A DNA stretch of 64,000 nucleotides. Origin: Nectonema munidae. Taxonomy: Eukaryota > Nematomorpha > Nectonematoida > Nectonematidae. Of the stretch, positions 1 through 10,863 are shown piece after piece. The notes beneath the pieces are model-generated. The model did not search any database and had not been told where the DNA came from. It worked only from the letters and a program-made list of their open reading frames with translations. The stretch spans positions 1-64,000 of the forward strand of contig JAUIRK010000464.1 in NCBI GenBank assembly GCA_030549495.1. Reading direction: 5' to 3'. The stretch's first letter is position 1; each line of letters begins with the position of its first letter. A program made the position numbers and the translations under genes.

Positions 1-1333
1 CTAAAGTAATCATTTAGGTCACGATTTTCAAAATCATTAACAAGCGCCATATTCTTTCAGCAGTTTCTTTATATTTTCTTTTACGACTTGGAATGATTGA
101 GCGTGCTATATATACTGCTCCATTATAACTTCATTTCTTGGTTGTTCATTTTTCAAAATATCTAAAAATTTCCATATTGTGGGATGAGAACAACCAAACA
201 GTTGGTTAAAAACGATCGATGCCATCCTTCACAAGTATTATTTATTTTACAACCACCTTGTTTGGCGAAATCATAACAATTCCATAAGTTATGTTCAAAA
301 CTAAACGACGATTTGGGGGGCCAATCCAGGTGTCCTCAAAGTAATCTATAATAGGCTGTATTTCTTCAGGAAAATGACAATTATCAATTAAATATTCAAA
401 AGAGCTGATTACATCTGTAACGGGAACGAATGCAATAGCTATAAGCATGCGCATTTTTAACGCAAATTCAACATAGCTTTAATACAAATGCTGAAAACCA
501 TTTGACTGAATACTTTTAAATACACATTGAGAAAAATGAAAGAGCAACCTTTTTGTTCCACATTTGGGAAAAGTGCTCCAAATGCATTAATTGATGCAGT
601 TTTAAAATCCTCATAATTGTACGAGGTGATAAATAAAACTCTAAGTCCTTTAGTTTTGAAAGAAGCGTCTTGTAGCTTTGTTCGGTTTTTTTGCCATTAG
701 AGCATAAACAAGGGGCAAGACATCACGGTTCATGATAGCATGAATTGTGTATAGTTGAGTGAATAACGGAGGTACAATTTTGAAGGTTCCGTCGGCATAC
801 CAATTACCTGCATTTGCTAATACTCTAAGATTTCATTGAGTAGAAAATATAATTATTCGTTCAGAACCATCTTTGCTGTCAAAATGAAGGAAAGACTGGC
901 TCATTTGAATTTGTTTTACGGCAATCATCAGGTAAGTTCAAGTGTATAGTAAGCTGACTGGATTTGTAAGCTGCTGTGCATTCACATTTCTCATATTTCT
1001 GATGTTTCTTCAAATATTGGGGTTTTGGTAATTTACCCGCAACCCCTCTTGAAGTTACGAGGACATGAGTGCTTTCTTTGTTGTTGCACTAAGCACTCTT
1101 CTTGCTTCAAGTTGAGCAATATCACCTACGTGATTGTGTACTCCCAATCGTTTAATTATCGAATCTTTAGATGTGTGAATTCTTGAACGACAATCGGCTC
1201 TATGGTATTGATCACACTTCCAGAAAGTTATTTCACCACCTTCATTTTCTTTATCAAATTGACTTCCATTATCAACAAGTTTCAGTTTATTTCTTATGCT
1301 TAAAACAAACTCCAGTGACATTTTAAAGCACAA
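1..1333 (-). mobile_element. Mutator-like (MULE) transposase remnant, cut by the window edge
   Basis: Reading the minus strand from 1333, the first segment (1333-1055) is a FLYWCH-type zinc finger: it has the WKCDQYHRADC stretch followed by a GVHNHVG histidine pair. The next recognisable part, about 815-660, reads NWYADGTFKIVPPLFTQLYT, the first catalytic Asp region of MULE transposases. Around 620-540 comes DFKTASINAFGALFPNVEQK, which carries the second acidic residue. The segment 454-242 contains AFVPVTDVISSFEYL and IDYFEDTWIG, typical of the C-terminal part, and about 240-150 continues as CEGWHRSF with FGCSHPTIWKFLDIL. These pieces lie in several frames with stops between them, so the gene is broken. 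The order FLYWCH then MULE domain is that of animal MULEs. The 3' end of the element lies left of the window and no terminal repeat was identified on the right. Confidence 0.85.
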
Positions 1334-1678
1334 AATATCAAAAAAGGTTTATTAAAGTTTTATTATAAAAAAAAATATCCTATGAAAAGAAGATATTTAT
1401 ATATAAACAGAATTTGAGAAGTAAAGTAAGTTAGAGACAATGACGATAAGTCTATATCAAAGGTATGAAGATACAAATAAATATGTAGTATACAGTTAGT
1501 AATTTTATAAAAATATATTGATATATACGCAAATTTTGGGATTATCTTGTGACACCGCAAGGAAGAAATGGTTAATCAATAAATCTCGCGATGTAATCAC
1601 TATACGATGAAAATAGCAACGATGTATTGCATCACGATATATTTGCTATACGATGAAATTACCGGATACCGACCGAAG

Positions 1679-2130
1679 CTGTCAAAAAATCGTAAATGTA
1701 AGGTAAACTATTTTTTATACTGAAATACAGTAAACTAGCATTTTCAGGTATGATGAATTTATAAGTGTTACTTATTTTTTACAAAATACATTGTAGCTAC
1801 GTCAAAACATCACTCAAAAATTACTTAACCTGTCAAATAGTGGTATATCATGGAAAATAAATGATATTTATCCCAAAATAAATGTAAACTAGCATTTTTA
1901 CGTTGATCTCATTAGTATTACTTCTTTTTTACAGAAATAATTTGTAGATATGATAGAACATATCTCAAATCTGGCCAAAGCTGTCAAAGCGTTTCATATG
2001 TGATATAAGCTTTTTCTATTCTAAAATATATATAATAAACTATTATTTTTAAAAATGCAGATTTTCTGGTGTTATTTGTTTTCTAAAAACTTAACATCTA
2101 AACATTTAACAATGAAAACTAAAAAAAACA
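1679..2130. repeat. Three diverged ~151-bp tandem units
   Basis: The motif CTGTCAAA recurs at 1679, 1830 and 1981, exactly 151 bp apart. AAACTAGCATTTT at 1732 recurs at 1886 and, weakened, near 2037. TTACTTATTTTTTACA near 1767 recurs near 1918 and, weakened, near 2073. The units are clearly diverged, the third most of all. The unit is close to nucleosome length, as in many satellites, but only three units are visible. Confidence 0.6.
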
Positions 2131-3598
2131 TATTTTTAAAAATGATCAATTATTTTCAGTATTCAATTCAAATCAATTTAAACACTGGCAAACTGAATGC
2201 TCTTGACAACATGGTTCACCACATTTTTCACACTGTTGTTTTATTTTTTTTCAAATTATCTTTCTATGATCTTTCCCAAAAACTTTACTAAGGCACGCTT
2301 TGCAACGTCTAGCGGTGCCAATACAACTAACATTTTGTGTTCTTTGCATGGAAATACTTCTTTGAGGCTTTCCAATAAAACAACAAATATTTTCTTCTAG
2401 ATTAGAAAGTAAGCCACGTAAGGATTCTTTCTATGTACAGAATGACTAATGCTTTTGCCAGTTCAGAACATAAGTGTATCAATTTCTTGTGTTTCACAAT
2501 TTTTTAAGCAAAAAACTGTTTCTACGTTTACTCAAGAAGTATCTAGTTTTGACGTCTTTAAATATTGCAGGCTTTTTTATCATCTTTTGTTAAGCCGAAT
2601 AATGAAGGGTAAGATTACGAGGGGTTGCGGGTGTGAATTTAAAAAAATGGAAAGGGAGGGCAGGTGAGAGTGTAAATTAGCGCTCTAAAAGTCGCATTCA
2701 TACACACTCAGACATACATATAGACAGGCACATACTTTTTATTTTATATAAAGTATGAACACATATACTACAAAAGATCTTGCAATCCAATAAAATTTAT
2801 GTCCAAAAATAAACAGAAATCAAGTCATCAGATATTGAATAAAAAAGAGTCTATTTCCAGATGGATCAGTTGCGCTACTCTTTCATGTGCCAAGAATTGT
2901 ATCGTTTGTTACAATTTTATGATATATCTGTTTTCACCTCAATGGTCGATCTACATACGAAAGCGATACTATTTGAACCACGTCAGGCCGGGCATTAGTG
3001 GGACAGTTGCGTATGGTGTACAGATGTTTGTGTTCAATCAAGTTAGCGGACAGTGTTAAAAAAGCGGATAAATACTGCATCCTTCACAGTAGTAAGAGTA
3101 GTGTAATGATTTCTGGGTAATAAATAAAGCTATGATATCCGACCGACGAATGACTGGATAATATTTTTTAGCATAAAGTAATCAGATCGGTATTTAGAAT
3201 GTCTTTATAAGTGTAACCGTTTTACGTGTATATTGAGGTAGAAAATTTTTATTGAACTTGAATCATATTTTTGACACGTTTTATCAGCTTTGCTTGCTGT
3301 TTTGAGACAATAACCGTAGCTACAAAGAATTTCGTGGAAACCAAGTAATGCCACTGTATTCAGAGTACCTGAAAATAGTAGTTTATATATATTTTGAGAT
3401 ATAAAAAGTTTATAATAATGTTTTGACAGGTCCTGTTAACTTTGATTGATAAATACATATTCTTTGTTAGGGGATGATGAAAAATGAATACTGAAGTTAA
3501 ATTAATCATATAGAAAAAAAATGCATTTATTTTCATACAATTTCGAATTTTTTCGAAGCGTGAAAATTCTGAACTCCTACTCCATTCCATACCCTACC
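2131..3598. other. AT-rich DNA without recognised gene
   Basis: Open frames here are short and none resembles a known family. A frame at 2799-3059 (86 codons) has no recognisable domain and is best treated as chance. No terminal repeat belonging to the MULE to the left was found. Confidence 0.5.
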
Positions 3599-3606
3599 AT
3601 TTAAAG
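3599..3606. repeat. 8-bp target site duplication, left of hAT element
   Basis: ATTTAAAG here is repeated exactly at 6266-6273, directly outside the two inverted termini. Confidence 0.9.
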
Positions 3607-3632
3607 CAGTGGTTCCCAACCTTTTTTACATG

Positions 3633-3728
3633 GCGGCACACTTTTGAGCTATCAAATTTTCGCGGCACACTTTTGAGCTATCAAATTTTCGCGGCACACT
3701 TTTGAGCTATCAAATTTTCGCGGCACAC
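3633..3728. repeat. 29-bp tandem repeat in the hAT terminus, three units and a part
   Basis: The unit begins GCGGCACACTTTTGAGC and ends AAATTTTC. It repeats almost without change three times and then stops inside a fourth. Subterminal repeats of this kind are common in hAT elements and may serve as transposase binding sites, which here is inference. Confidence 0.85.
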
Positions 3729-3873
3729 CTATCCAAAAAATGAATATTTTCTAATCATAAAGCCTTTTTGCAATAAAATATTAAAAATATAGATCATATA
3801 AGGAAAAATTTTATTCACACAAATAAAACTTATCCTGTATTCAGTATCGGGTATAGAATAATAATTGTGAATG

Positions 3874-5510
3874 TCAGTGGGACAGTTGTGCCTGGTGCTT
3901 CTTGACTACTGCTGCCATACGTGGGCGAATGTGAGAGAGACATACTCTTAACTCTTCTTCAATGTTTTTAAGTCTTTCACGTTTTTTATTTTTGATGTTG
4001 TTTAGGTAAGAAAATACCAGCTCACATAGGTACGAAGTTGAGAATTGGAATAAGACTTTGATGGCTTTTTTACTTAGAGTTGGATACATAACAGAAAACC
4101 AAAAGGCGTCTAATGGCAGTTATGTGTACTTCAATTTGATTTCACGATCACTGGAAAGGCTTGCTAATTCTTCCTCTTCACATAACTCAAAATTGGAAAG
4201 ATTGATCATCGATAAATCTAGGAAAGGATTGCGAATCCAATCAAAATTTTCAATGCTGATTGAAGGAAAATATTCTTTAATTTTATTTTCTAAACATGTC
4301 AAATGCTTACTAATAATGGGAACCATCTCGGTTAGCAGGTTTTGCGAACTGATGGAAAGATATCAAAATTATCTACCTTCATTCTATTCTTCCATATTGC
4401 AATTTTTTAATTAATACTCTATTTTGGACATCCATAAATCATTTTTAAGGTATTTACAAAATCTATCAAGTTTTTCATTTTCAAAAAAAATAAAAAGTTC
4501 TTTCTGAAGCTCATTTACTCGAGATAGTCCTTTCCTTTCGACAGCCATTTGCTTCTATGTGCAATAGCAGACGAGACTATTAAGATGTCCAAATCCTTTC
4601 ACAGCAACTCAAAAATTCTGGATTTCATTGGCCGAGTTTTTATGAAATTCACCATTTCAATCACGTGATCCAATAGCCCCTTTAGTTCATTTTGTGTTAT
4701 CTTTGAAATTAAAACTTCTCTGTGTAAAAAACAATGAGTTCGCACAATGTTAGGATTCTGTTTTTCCACTAAAGTTGCAAAACCTTTAACAGAACCAACC
4801 ATTGGTGGAGCTCCATCGGTACATATTCCTACGCATGAATCCTATGGTAAGCCATATTTTTCGAGGCATATCGTGATTGTATCAAAAATATCTTGACCTT
4901 TTGTAGTTGTGGCTAACTGTTTGCAGCATAGAAATTGATTAATTATGGCATCTTCATCAATGACATGTATAAATGCAATTAACTGTGCGTGATTACTGAT
5001 ATCAGTGGATTCATCGATTTGAAAAATTTTAATTGGTGTTACACTTTCTTCATTACAGTCAGACAATGCTTGTATAAATGCATTAATCTTTTTGCATGCT
5101 GGAAGAATTACTGATTCTGCAAGAACATGAGACTTTGATTTAAGAGCAATAATTTCTGCCACCTCATATGAAGCTAATTGAGCTTTTTCGGATACAGTTA
5201 TTTTTTTCTTAACAAGTTTACTTTGCGTTGCATTTAATTCTAACAACCGTTGGAAATAATCAACATTTTTAGCTTGTAAGCTAGGATGATTAGTAGTAAG
5301 GTGTCTTTTCATCTTACTTGGAACCATTGATTCATTAGACAGCGTTTGGCCGCACACAACACACAGCGGTGAAGGAATCTGTGTATCTCCAGTCAAATGA
5401 AATCCAAATTTCAAGTAATCATCATTATACAACCGATGAACTTTTGCTTTTTTAAATGAAGTAGAATTATTCTTGTCCCCATCGCCTTTTCTTTTTAGAA
5501 ACTTGTCAAG
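3874..5510 (-). pseudogene. hAT transposase, ZBED5/FAM200-like, lightly broken
   Basis: Translation on the minus strand starts near 5510 with LDKFLKRKGDGDKN; the expected Met is not seen. It runs through a BED-type zinc finger (CVVCG ... HLTTNH, about 5370-5280) and into the RNase-H-like transposase core, with QIDESTDIS near 5020. The frame from 5432 stops at 4842-4844 in the context GLP-stop-DSCVGICTDG, where relatives have Trp; the stop is TAG and a single TGG to TAG change would explain it. The same frame then runs on to 4599, after which further frame changes occur before KWLSKGK and the C-terminal segments at 4326-4120 and 4089-3874 (FDWIRNPFLDLS, and YLCELVFSYLNNIKNKKRERL of the dimerisation region). 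I count about four to six breaks. The product would be a nuclear cut-and-paste transposase, now inactive. Confidence 0.88.
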
Positions 5511-5762
5511 ATTGAATTAAATCTAAACTTAAAAAAAATAAAACAAACATGATTTTTATTAAATTTAAACATATTTTTTATTTTTCATATTAAAACCTCA
5601 ATTTAGAAGACTTAAATATTAAATAAAAAATATTTACAAAGAACCTGTTAATATTGTAAGCGAGATATATAAATAAAATAAAATTTATATTACCAAGCAT
5701 AACAACGCTCACCAATGTTTATTATTATCAAAAAATTCGAAACATCTAAAAATTTAAACAAA

Positions 5763-5929
5763 GGGGTCGTTCACAATTGACGTCAACTAAAACGGGGGGG
5801 GGGGGGGGTATCCAAAGTTGACATAAGTCGATTTTTTTAAGTGATGATATATCTAAAAGTTGACATGAGGGGGGGGGGGGGGGTTGAAATTTTTCAAAAA
5901 AAAGATTTACGTCAATTGTGAACGACCCC
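5763..5929. mobile_element. Small palindromic MITE inside the hAT element
   Basis: It begins GGGGTCGTTCACAATTGA and ends with the reverse complement of the same sequence (about 21 bp of terminal inverted repeat) in only 167 bp. Inside are two runs of 15 G (5794-5808 and 5869-5883), both on the same strand, each beside an AAAGTTGACAT-like motif. Flanking AAA on both sides could be a short target duplication. It has no coding capacity. It lies beyond the 5' end of the transposase frame, so it need not have broken that gene. Confidence 0.8.
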
Positions 5930-6273
5930 AAACGATATATCATTCAATTTATTTTTTGATATTTAAGCATTAATATCACGTAAGTAATAATGTGAGTTAG
6001 TATTCATCAATACAAACAACTCCGGTTATTACTATATGAAAGCTGTGTTCCACCTATAACAACTTGTAATAAAAGCTTTCATTATTTCTTGGGGGCGTGA
6101 GTAGGTAATTACTTGGAAATTTAAAGTAACTTTCTCATAGTTCGATAGAAGCGGGCTCTGGCCTTCTCGATGAAAACACCCCAAGGTACCTTTGTAACGT
6201 TCACTTGTAATCTCTTCACGGCACAGCGGTAATCATTTCGCGGCACATGTGGTTGGGAACCACTGATTTAAAG

Positions 6274-7233
6274 GTTCAAATAAGTTGGACTTCTATAGGT
6301 TTAAAGATCAAAAGATCTAAGACACTTTAAACACATATTTAGGAAAAGTCATAAAGTTTCAATCTGATATCTAAGGTACGTTTTTCATGATAAGACTCTT
6401 AATATAGGGCTAATAAAGTGTGAGCACCGATGCTATATAGTTGTTATAAAATTTTTTTTGTCCTACTAAAAAATGCGTGGGCATTTGCTGAAATTCATAA
6501 CTAAATTTCCGCTTTGGTTCAACTAAGGGTCAAATTCAGAATGAACCCGAGATTAATTAAAAAAACAGATTTGAAATATCCATTTAAAACATTTCTCTCC
6601 CCCAGATGTGCGCCCTTTACGACTCATATGCCAATGTCTGACTGTATGTATATATGAAAATAAATAACACTCACTATAATTGCCCACAAAAAAATGTAAT
6701 CAATTGTACCAGCAATTAAAATTTTTAGTTAAGTAGTAAATTCTATTTTGATATTTTCAAAACATTATATATATATAAGATTAAAATATGATAAAGAAAA
6801 AAAATACATTCATATCTCTCATGAAATGCATGTAGGTAAAACGCAACTTGTAATATTACAATGTAAAAAAAGCTTAATGAAAATTTGTTTCTACATTATT
6901 ATATTTTCCAAATTTTATACCAATTAAAAAACACAGTCCTCTTGAGAGTGAGGTAACGAAAGGTACTAATAAAAGTTTCAGATTCGATTCCGATATTTAA
7001 AAGAGCACGATTCCCGATTAATAATCGTCCTATCACTAATAGTGGCTCAAATTTTCAGGCCTAGTCTGAGTAGAAGTTGTTTATTTTATCTCTCTATTCA
7101 AACTCCTCAACACAAGCGAACTACCCAGTACATTGATAATGCGAATCACAAAATCTATCCATTATGATTTAAACTACAGTAAAAGCACCGTAAAGTATAA
7201 GATGAGGAGAAGGAACTTATTTCGCAAGTAAAA
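6274..7233. other. AT-rich intergenic DNA
   Basis: No coding signal was recognised. At about 6980 the sequence GATTCGATTCC resembles a tRNA B box, but no convincing A box precedes it. The right part should contain the 3'UTR of the minus-strand MBD gene. Confidence 0.4.
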
Positions 7234-7243
7234 TTTATTTATT
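7234..7243 (-). terminator. Possible poly(A) signals of the MBD gene
   Basis: Two overlapping AATAAA hexamers on the minus strand lie about 340 nt downstream of the MBD gene stop codon. In AT-rich DNA this is weak evidence. Confidence 0.3.
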
Positions 7244-7575
7244 TGAAAAATTCACAGTTCATTAAATATTCAATACACAAAGTTAAAATAGAGAATTAAA
7301 CACGTGGAAATATGGTGACACATAAATTATACTTTTTATGAACAAAGCAGATATATATGATGATTTGTAAATATATAACAGTGATATGAAAAAAAGATCT
7401 TATTTTTACACATAAAAATAAGTCACCAAAATATAAAAACCATTCACGTTTGACTAAAAGTATTCTACACAATAGATAAGACTAACTATTGTTGATATCT
7501 AGATTTGAGTAAAAACATACGTGTAAAAAGTATATAAACATGACATACACACATTGATAAACAAGGTTAGGAGGA

Positions 7576-8703
7576 TTAACCAGAATTTGTTGCAACGGAG
7601 GTTATGATTTTCGAAGCAAGAGAATCTTCTTTACGTTCGACAAGAGTAGAAGAGGTCAATTTATTACAAGTATCTTTTTGATAATCGTCAGATTCACCAT
7701 TCATCACCTTCTCATCGTCATCAACTTGTTCTTTCTCTATAGCGATTGACTCAGAAGTCTCTTTTCCATCATGATTGTCCACGGGTTCTTCATTCTTATC
7801 ACAGATTTCTGATTGAATTACTTTACTATTCTCTTGCTTCTTATGTGATTCTTGCACATCATCGCTGATATCGTCAACTTTACTTCCTTCGTCTTTATGA
7901 ATAACTCCGGCTTCTTGAGTTTTTAACTCAACTTTATCAGGCACTTTCTCAATGCCAGAATCATCATTTTCGTTTACAGTCGACAATTTGGTAGTTTCAT
8001 CTGAAACATTTGGAGACTCAAAAGCGTGATCGTCTTTAGGTTGATTATTTTTATTTTCATCGGGTTCACAACTTTTTTGATCTTTTTCATTGATTTCTTC
8101 TTTTGTTGATTCATTAGATGTAATATCTTTTTGATTAGAATCAACTTCATCTTTTGAACCATCCAGATTATCGGATTCTTTATCATCGGTTAAGTTCATA
8201 TGTGGATCAGTATCGTCATCAGAAAGTAGATCACTTTTAATAGGCTTACCTTTATTAATCTTAGTTCGCTTTTTAGGAGTTTCTAATTTGTCTTTGTCGA
8301 GTTCAGTGGATTTAGATGGTGATGCTGCAACAATATTTTTTATTCTATCAGATCTACGCTTTACAATAGATTCGTCACTTCTCTGTTTACTAGATCTTTT
8401 AATAGATTTTGATTTTCCAGTGAGATTAAAATTTATATCAGAAGGATGGATATCGGTTATATTTTTTGTCTTTAAATATGACTTAAGAGCTTGAATTTTA
8501 TCGAACTTTGTTCCATCAGGACTAAAAGAATAAAATTAAAAAAAGATTTATGTGAATAAAAAAACTTACGCTTTAATAACAACATAAGATTTTGATTTTT
8601 TATTTGAAGATTTGACTATTTCTCTTATCCAACCTTCGGGTAAATTGGGATCGTTATACATATAGTCATTTGAAATATCGCTTGAAGAACATGGCTCATT
8701 CAT
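7576..8703 (-). CDS. Methyl-CpG-binding-domain (MBD) protein, two coding exons, acidic tail
   Basis: Exon 1 (8703-8570) begins at ATG in MNEPCSSSDISNDY and ends at a GTAAGT donor. Exon 2 (8521-7576) follows a TTTTAG acceptor. The split Ala codon restores phase, giving 360 codons including the stop (359 residues). Residues about 20-85 form an MBD: DPNLPEGWIREIV, then APDGTKFDKIQALKSYL and DIHPSDINFNLTGK. The block DPxLPEGW is very like MeCP2. By eye, the residues that contact methyl-CpG in MeCP2 are not kept: the loop is two residues shorter, Asp121 aligns with Val, and Arg133 with Asp. The domain is followed by a basic stretch (KRSSKQRSDESIVKRRSDR, KKRTKINKGK), a likely nuclear localisation and DNA-binding region. 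After it comes a long low-complexity tail rich in Asp, Glu, Ser and Lys. The protein is likely nuclear. Whether it reads DNA methylation is doubtful. MBD membership is well supported; orthology to MeCP2 or MBD4 is not. Confidence 0.88.
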
Positions 8704-9542
8704 TTTTAGATAACCTAAATTAAAAAAATACATTAGAATTGCAGGGCAAAGAAATATATTCAAATATATATTGTAAAAAAATATAAGTATCCTACATAAA
8801 ACAACACCCTCAAAATTTTTGGACACCAAATCTAGAATTTGTTTACTTCCCCCTTCTCCATGGTAGGGGGCGTCATATATGTATGATACCAAGCGCAATA
8901 ATTAGAATGTCATACTAATTAAACTATTCAAGATTATTTAAAAAAAATGTATCATACCAAATACCGTATACAAAAAGAATAAATCCTATTATATCAAAAT
9001 ATTAATTGAAAGTTTATAAAAGAAAAAATATAAGGACAAAAATAGGATCCTAAATGTATGTTTATAACATAATATTACGAAAAAAATATTTAACATATTT
9101 TTCAAATAAAATAATAAAGAAAATAAATAGTTATTATTAATAAGTTTTTTAGGAATATGGTTTTTGAAATAAAATAAATACTTGTAAAAAAATTGTAAGA
9201 GAATTAAAATGGCATGTAGTATGTTGGCGGTAAAAGCGTAAATAAAAATAATAATTAAAAAAATAAAATTTTTTAAAAATACATAATCTCTATTGTTAAT
9301 CTCTCTTTCAATAAAATAATAATTTTTTTTCATATAAATTTACTTTATTTATATGAAAACTAGAAAATCAAATCAGAGCGTGAGTAAAGTTGGTTAAAGG
9401 CTTCTATTTATTTCAATTTAATTAAACGATCCAATTTTATATTAATATTTATAATGAGCCAAATAATTTTTTTACTTTTGTGTAAAGTCTTTAGAGCCTA
9501 AAAATATTTTAACAGATGTACCGTTTTTAACAGTAAGGTAAA
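8704..9542. other. Upstream region of the MBD gene, AT-rich
   Basis: Directly before the start codon the minus strand reads TTTAATTTAG then GTTATCTAAAA, a possible splice acceptor within a 5'UTR. No promoter motif or further exon can be named. An apparent in-frame extension upstream of the ATG (to 8898) is hydrophobic low-complexity sequence and is probably not translated. Confidence 0.35.
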
Positions 9543-9680
9543 ATTATTCATCTTGTGACCAGAAACATCAGACTATATTTATTAAAAAGCAGAAAATTCA
9601 TATACAAAACTATTTGAAAAAGCAGACGAAGGTAAAATTGCTTATGTATGATATATGATACACTGGTCACAAAAGGGTTA
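9543..9680. mobile_element. TTAA-type (piggyBac-like) MITE, copy 1
   Basis: The right terminus CTGGTCACAAAAGGGTTAA is clear. The left terminus CTTGTGACCAG is its decayed partner. The body (TATTTATTAAAAAGCAGA ... GAAAAAGCAGACGAAGGTAA) matches the copy at 31032-31175 in the same orientation. A near-palindrome GTATGATATATGATAC lies at 9646-9661, next to the right terminus. Ends of the form TTAACCC...GGGTTAA are characteristic of piggyBac elements, which target TTAA. Confidence 0.75.
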
Positions 9681-10505
9681 AAAGGGTAAATTTTATCATC
9701 TATTTTAAATGTCTTTTAAACAAATTTTCTGTTTTTTATCCTAGCTTATATTATAACAAAATAATAAATCTCTAGTTGTTATTATAAAATAATTTAAAAT
9801 CAATCTGCATTGTGAAAATTTTTATTCTAAAATTTTAAAAGACCAATATTTATTACATAAAGCTTACTTAATAGGATATATATGATTAAAAGTATATATA
9901 ACATAATTTTATAATAAAATTCTTTTTGGTTTATTTTTTTATAAGTATGATAATAATAAATTTTATTATAAAAAATTTATCTTTAACGAAATTTGTTTTT
10001 GAAATCGTGGTTTTTGTTGGTAATTGTTTTAATATGTCCCTTTTTGTCACTATAAAATATGGTCAGCGTATATAATCCTAATATAAGTCTCATTTAATTT
10101 AATTTTGTTAATTACTTTATATGCTTTTTTTAAAATCAATGTTTGATGGTTGTTATCCTACAGCTTTATGGCTTTTTAACATTCCATCTAGAAGACATTT
10201 TTTTCTCTTTCAAGCATTTTCTTATTCCTAATCCCCTTTGCTCTGCTTCTCATAATTCTAGCTTCAATATTCGTGTAAAATCATTAATATAATTATGGGA
10301 ATGCTCAATAAAGGCCTACCTTATCTTTTTATAATCCATTACTTTCCTTTATTTTGCAATAAATTTTTTCTTTCTTTCTTTCAATCCTAATCCTAACCCT
10401 ATTTCTTAAAAGACAAGAGATATTTTTATTCTAGAAAATAGTGATAACACAGGACTTTTTCTATGAGTGACTTTTTTGAATACCTATAAATTTAGTCATA
10501 AAAGG
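9681..10505. other. AT-rich DNA, nothing recognised
   Basis: There are no frames of note and no repeat boundary between the MITE at 9543-9680 and the hAT MITE at 10514. Confidence 0.4.
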
Positions 10506-10513
10506 GATACAAG

Positions 10514-10855
10514 CAGCGCCCGCGCTACCTATATATTTTTGGGGCAAGTGCCCCCCCTCCAGTTTTATGTTTTACCCCCCTCCTTCCTCCCTCCCCCTGA
10601 AAATTTTTAACTTGCCCCAAGTGTCTTAACTTAAGAAAAATTATAAAAACATATAACTGTGCCAGTAACTTTGAGAACATTTATCAAAACTCTTTGGAAA
10701 TGATTAAATGCCTTTATAACAATTTGTTTTGTAATTTATATAGTACTTTTAGCGCCCTCTTCTGATAAGATAATAAATTTTTCCATAATATAAATTTTTA
10801 TGCCCCTTTACAGCCCTCCCCCCCTCTCTAATAATTTTTTTAAGCGCGAGTACTG
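10514..10855. mobile_element. Non-autonomous hAT MITE with 8-bp target duplications
   Basis: The left end is CAGCGCCCGCGCTACCTATA and the right end AGCGCGAGTACTG. They are flanked by perfect GATACAAG duplications (10506-10513 and 10856-10863). The interior alternates GGGGCAAGTGCCCC-like and C-rich stretches and has no coding capacity. It belongs to the same family as 59709-60028 (shared CGCTACCTATATA and GCCCC blocks). Confidence 0.88.
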
Positions 10856-10863
10856 GATACAAG

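Larger units (their letters stand above)
3607..6265 (-). mobile_element. hAT transposon (ZBED-like transposase) with intact target duplications
   Basis: The element starts CAGTGGTTCCCAACC at 3607 and ends with its reverse complement at 6265. It is flanked by perfect 8-bp duplications ATTTAAAG (3599-3606 and 6266-6273). An 8-bp duplication with CAG...CTG ends is the hAT signature. The interior holds a minus-strand transposase (3874-5510). Next to the left end there is a 29-bp tandem repeat, and a small palindromic element sits at 5763-5929. Perfect target duplications and matching termini suggest a rather young insertion. Confidence 0.93.

Noticed and set aside
2799-3059. Plus-strand frame of 86 codons
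   Set aside because: No recognisable domain, no splice or promoter context; likely chance or eroded repeat.
6940-7000. SINE head near GATTCGATTCC
   Set aside because: No A box at the right distance and no shared body with the other SINE-like copies.
8566-8898. N-terminal extension of the MBD protein up to an earlier Met
   Set aside because: The extra 65 residues are hydrophobic, AT-codon text without similarity, and a splice acceptor-like TTTAG lies between it and the MNEPCSSS start.
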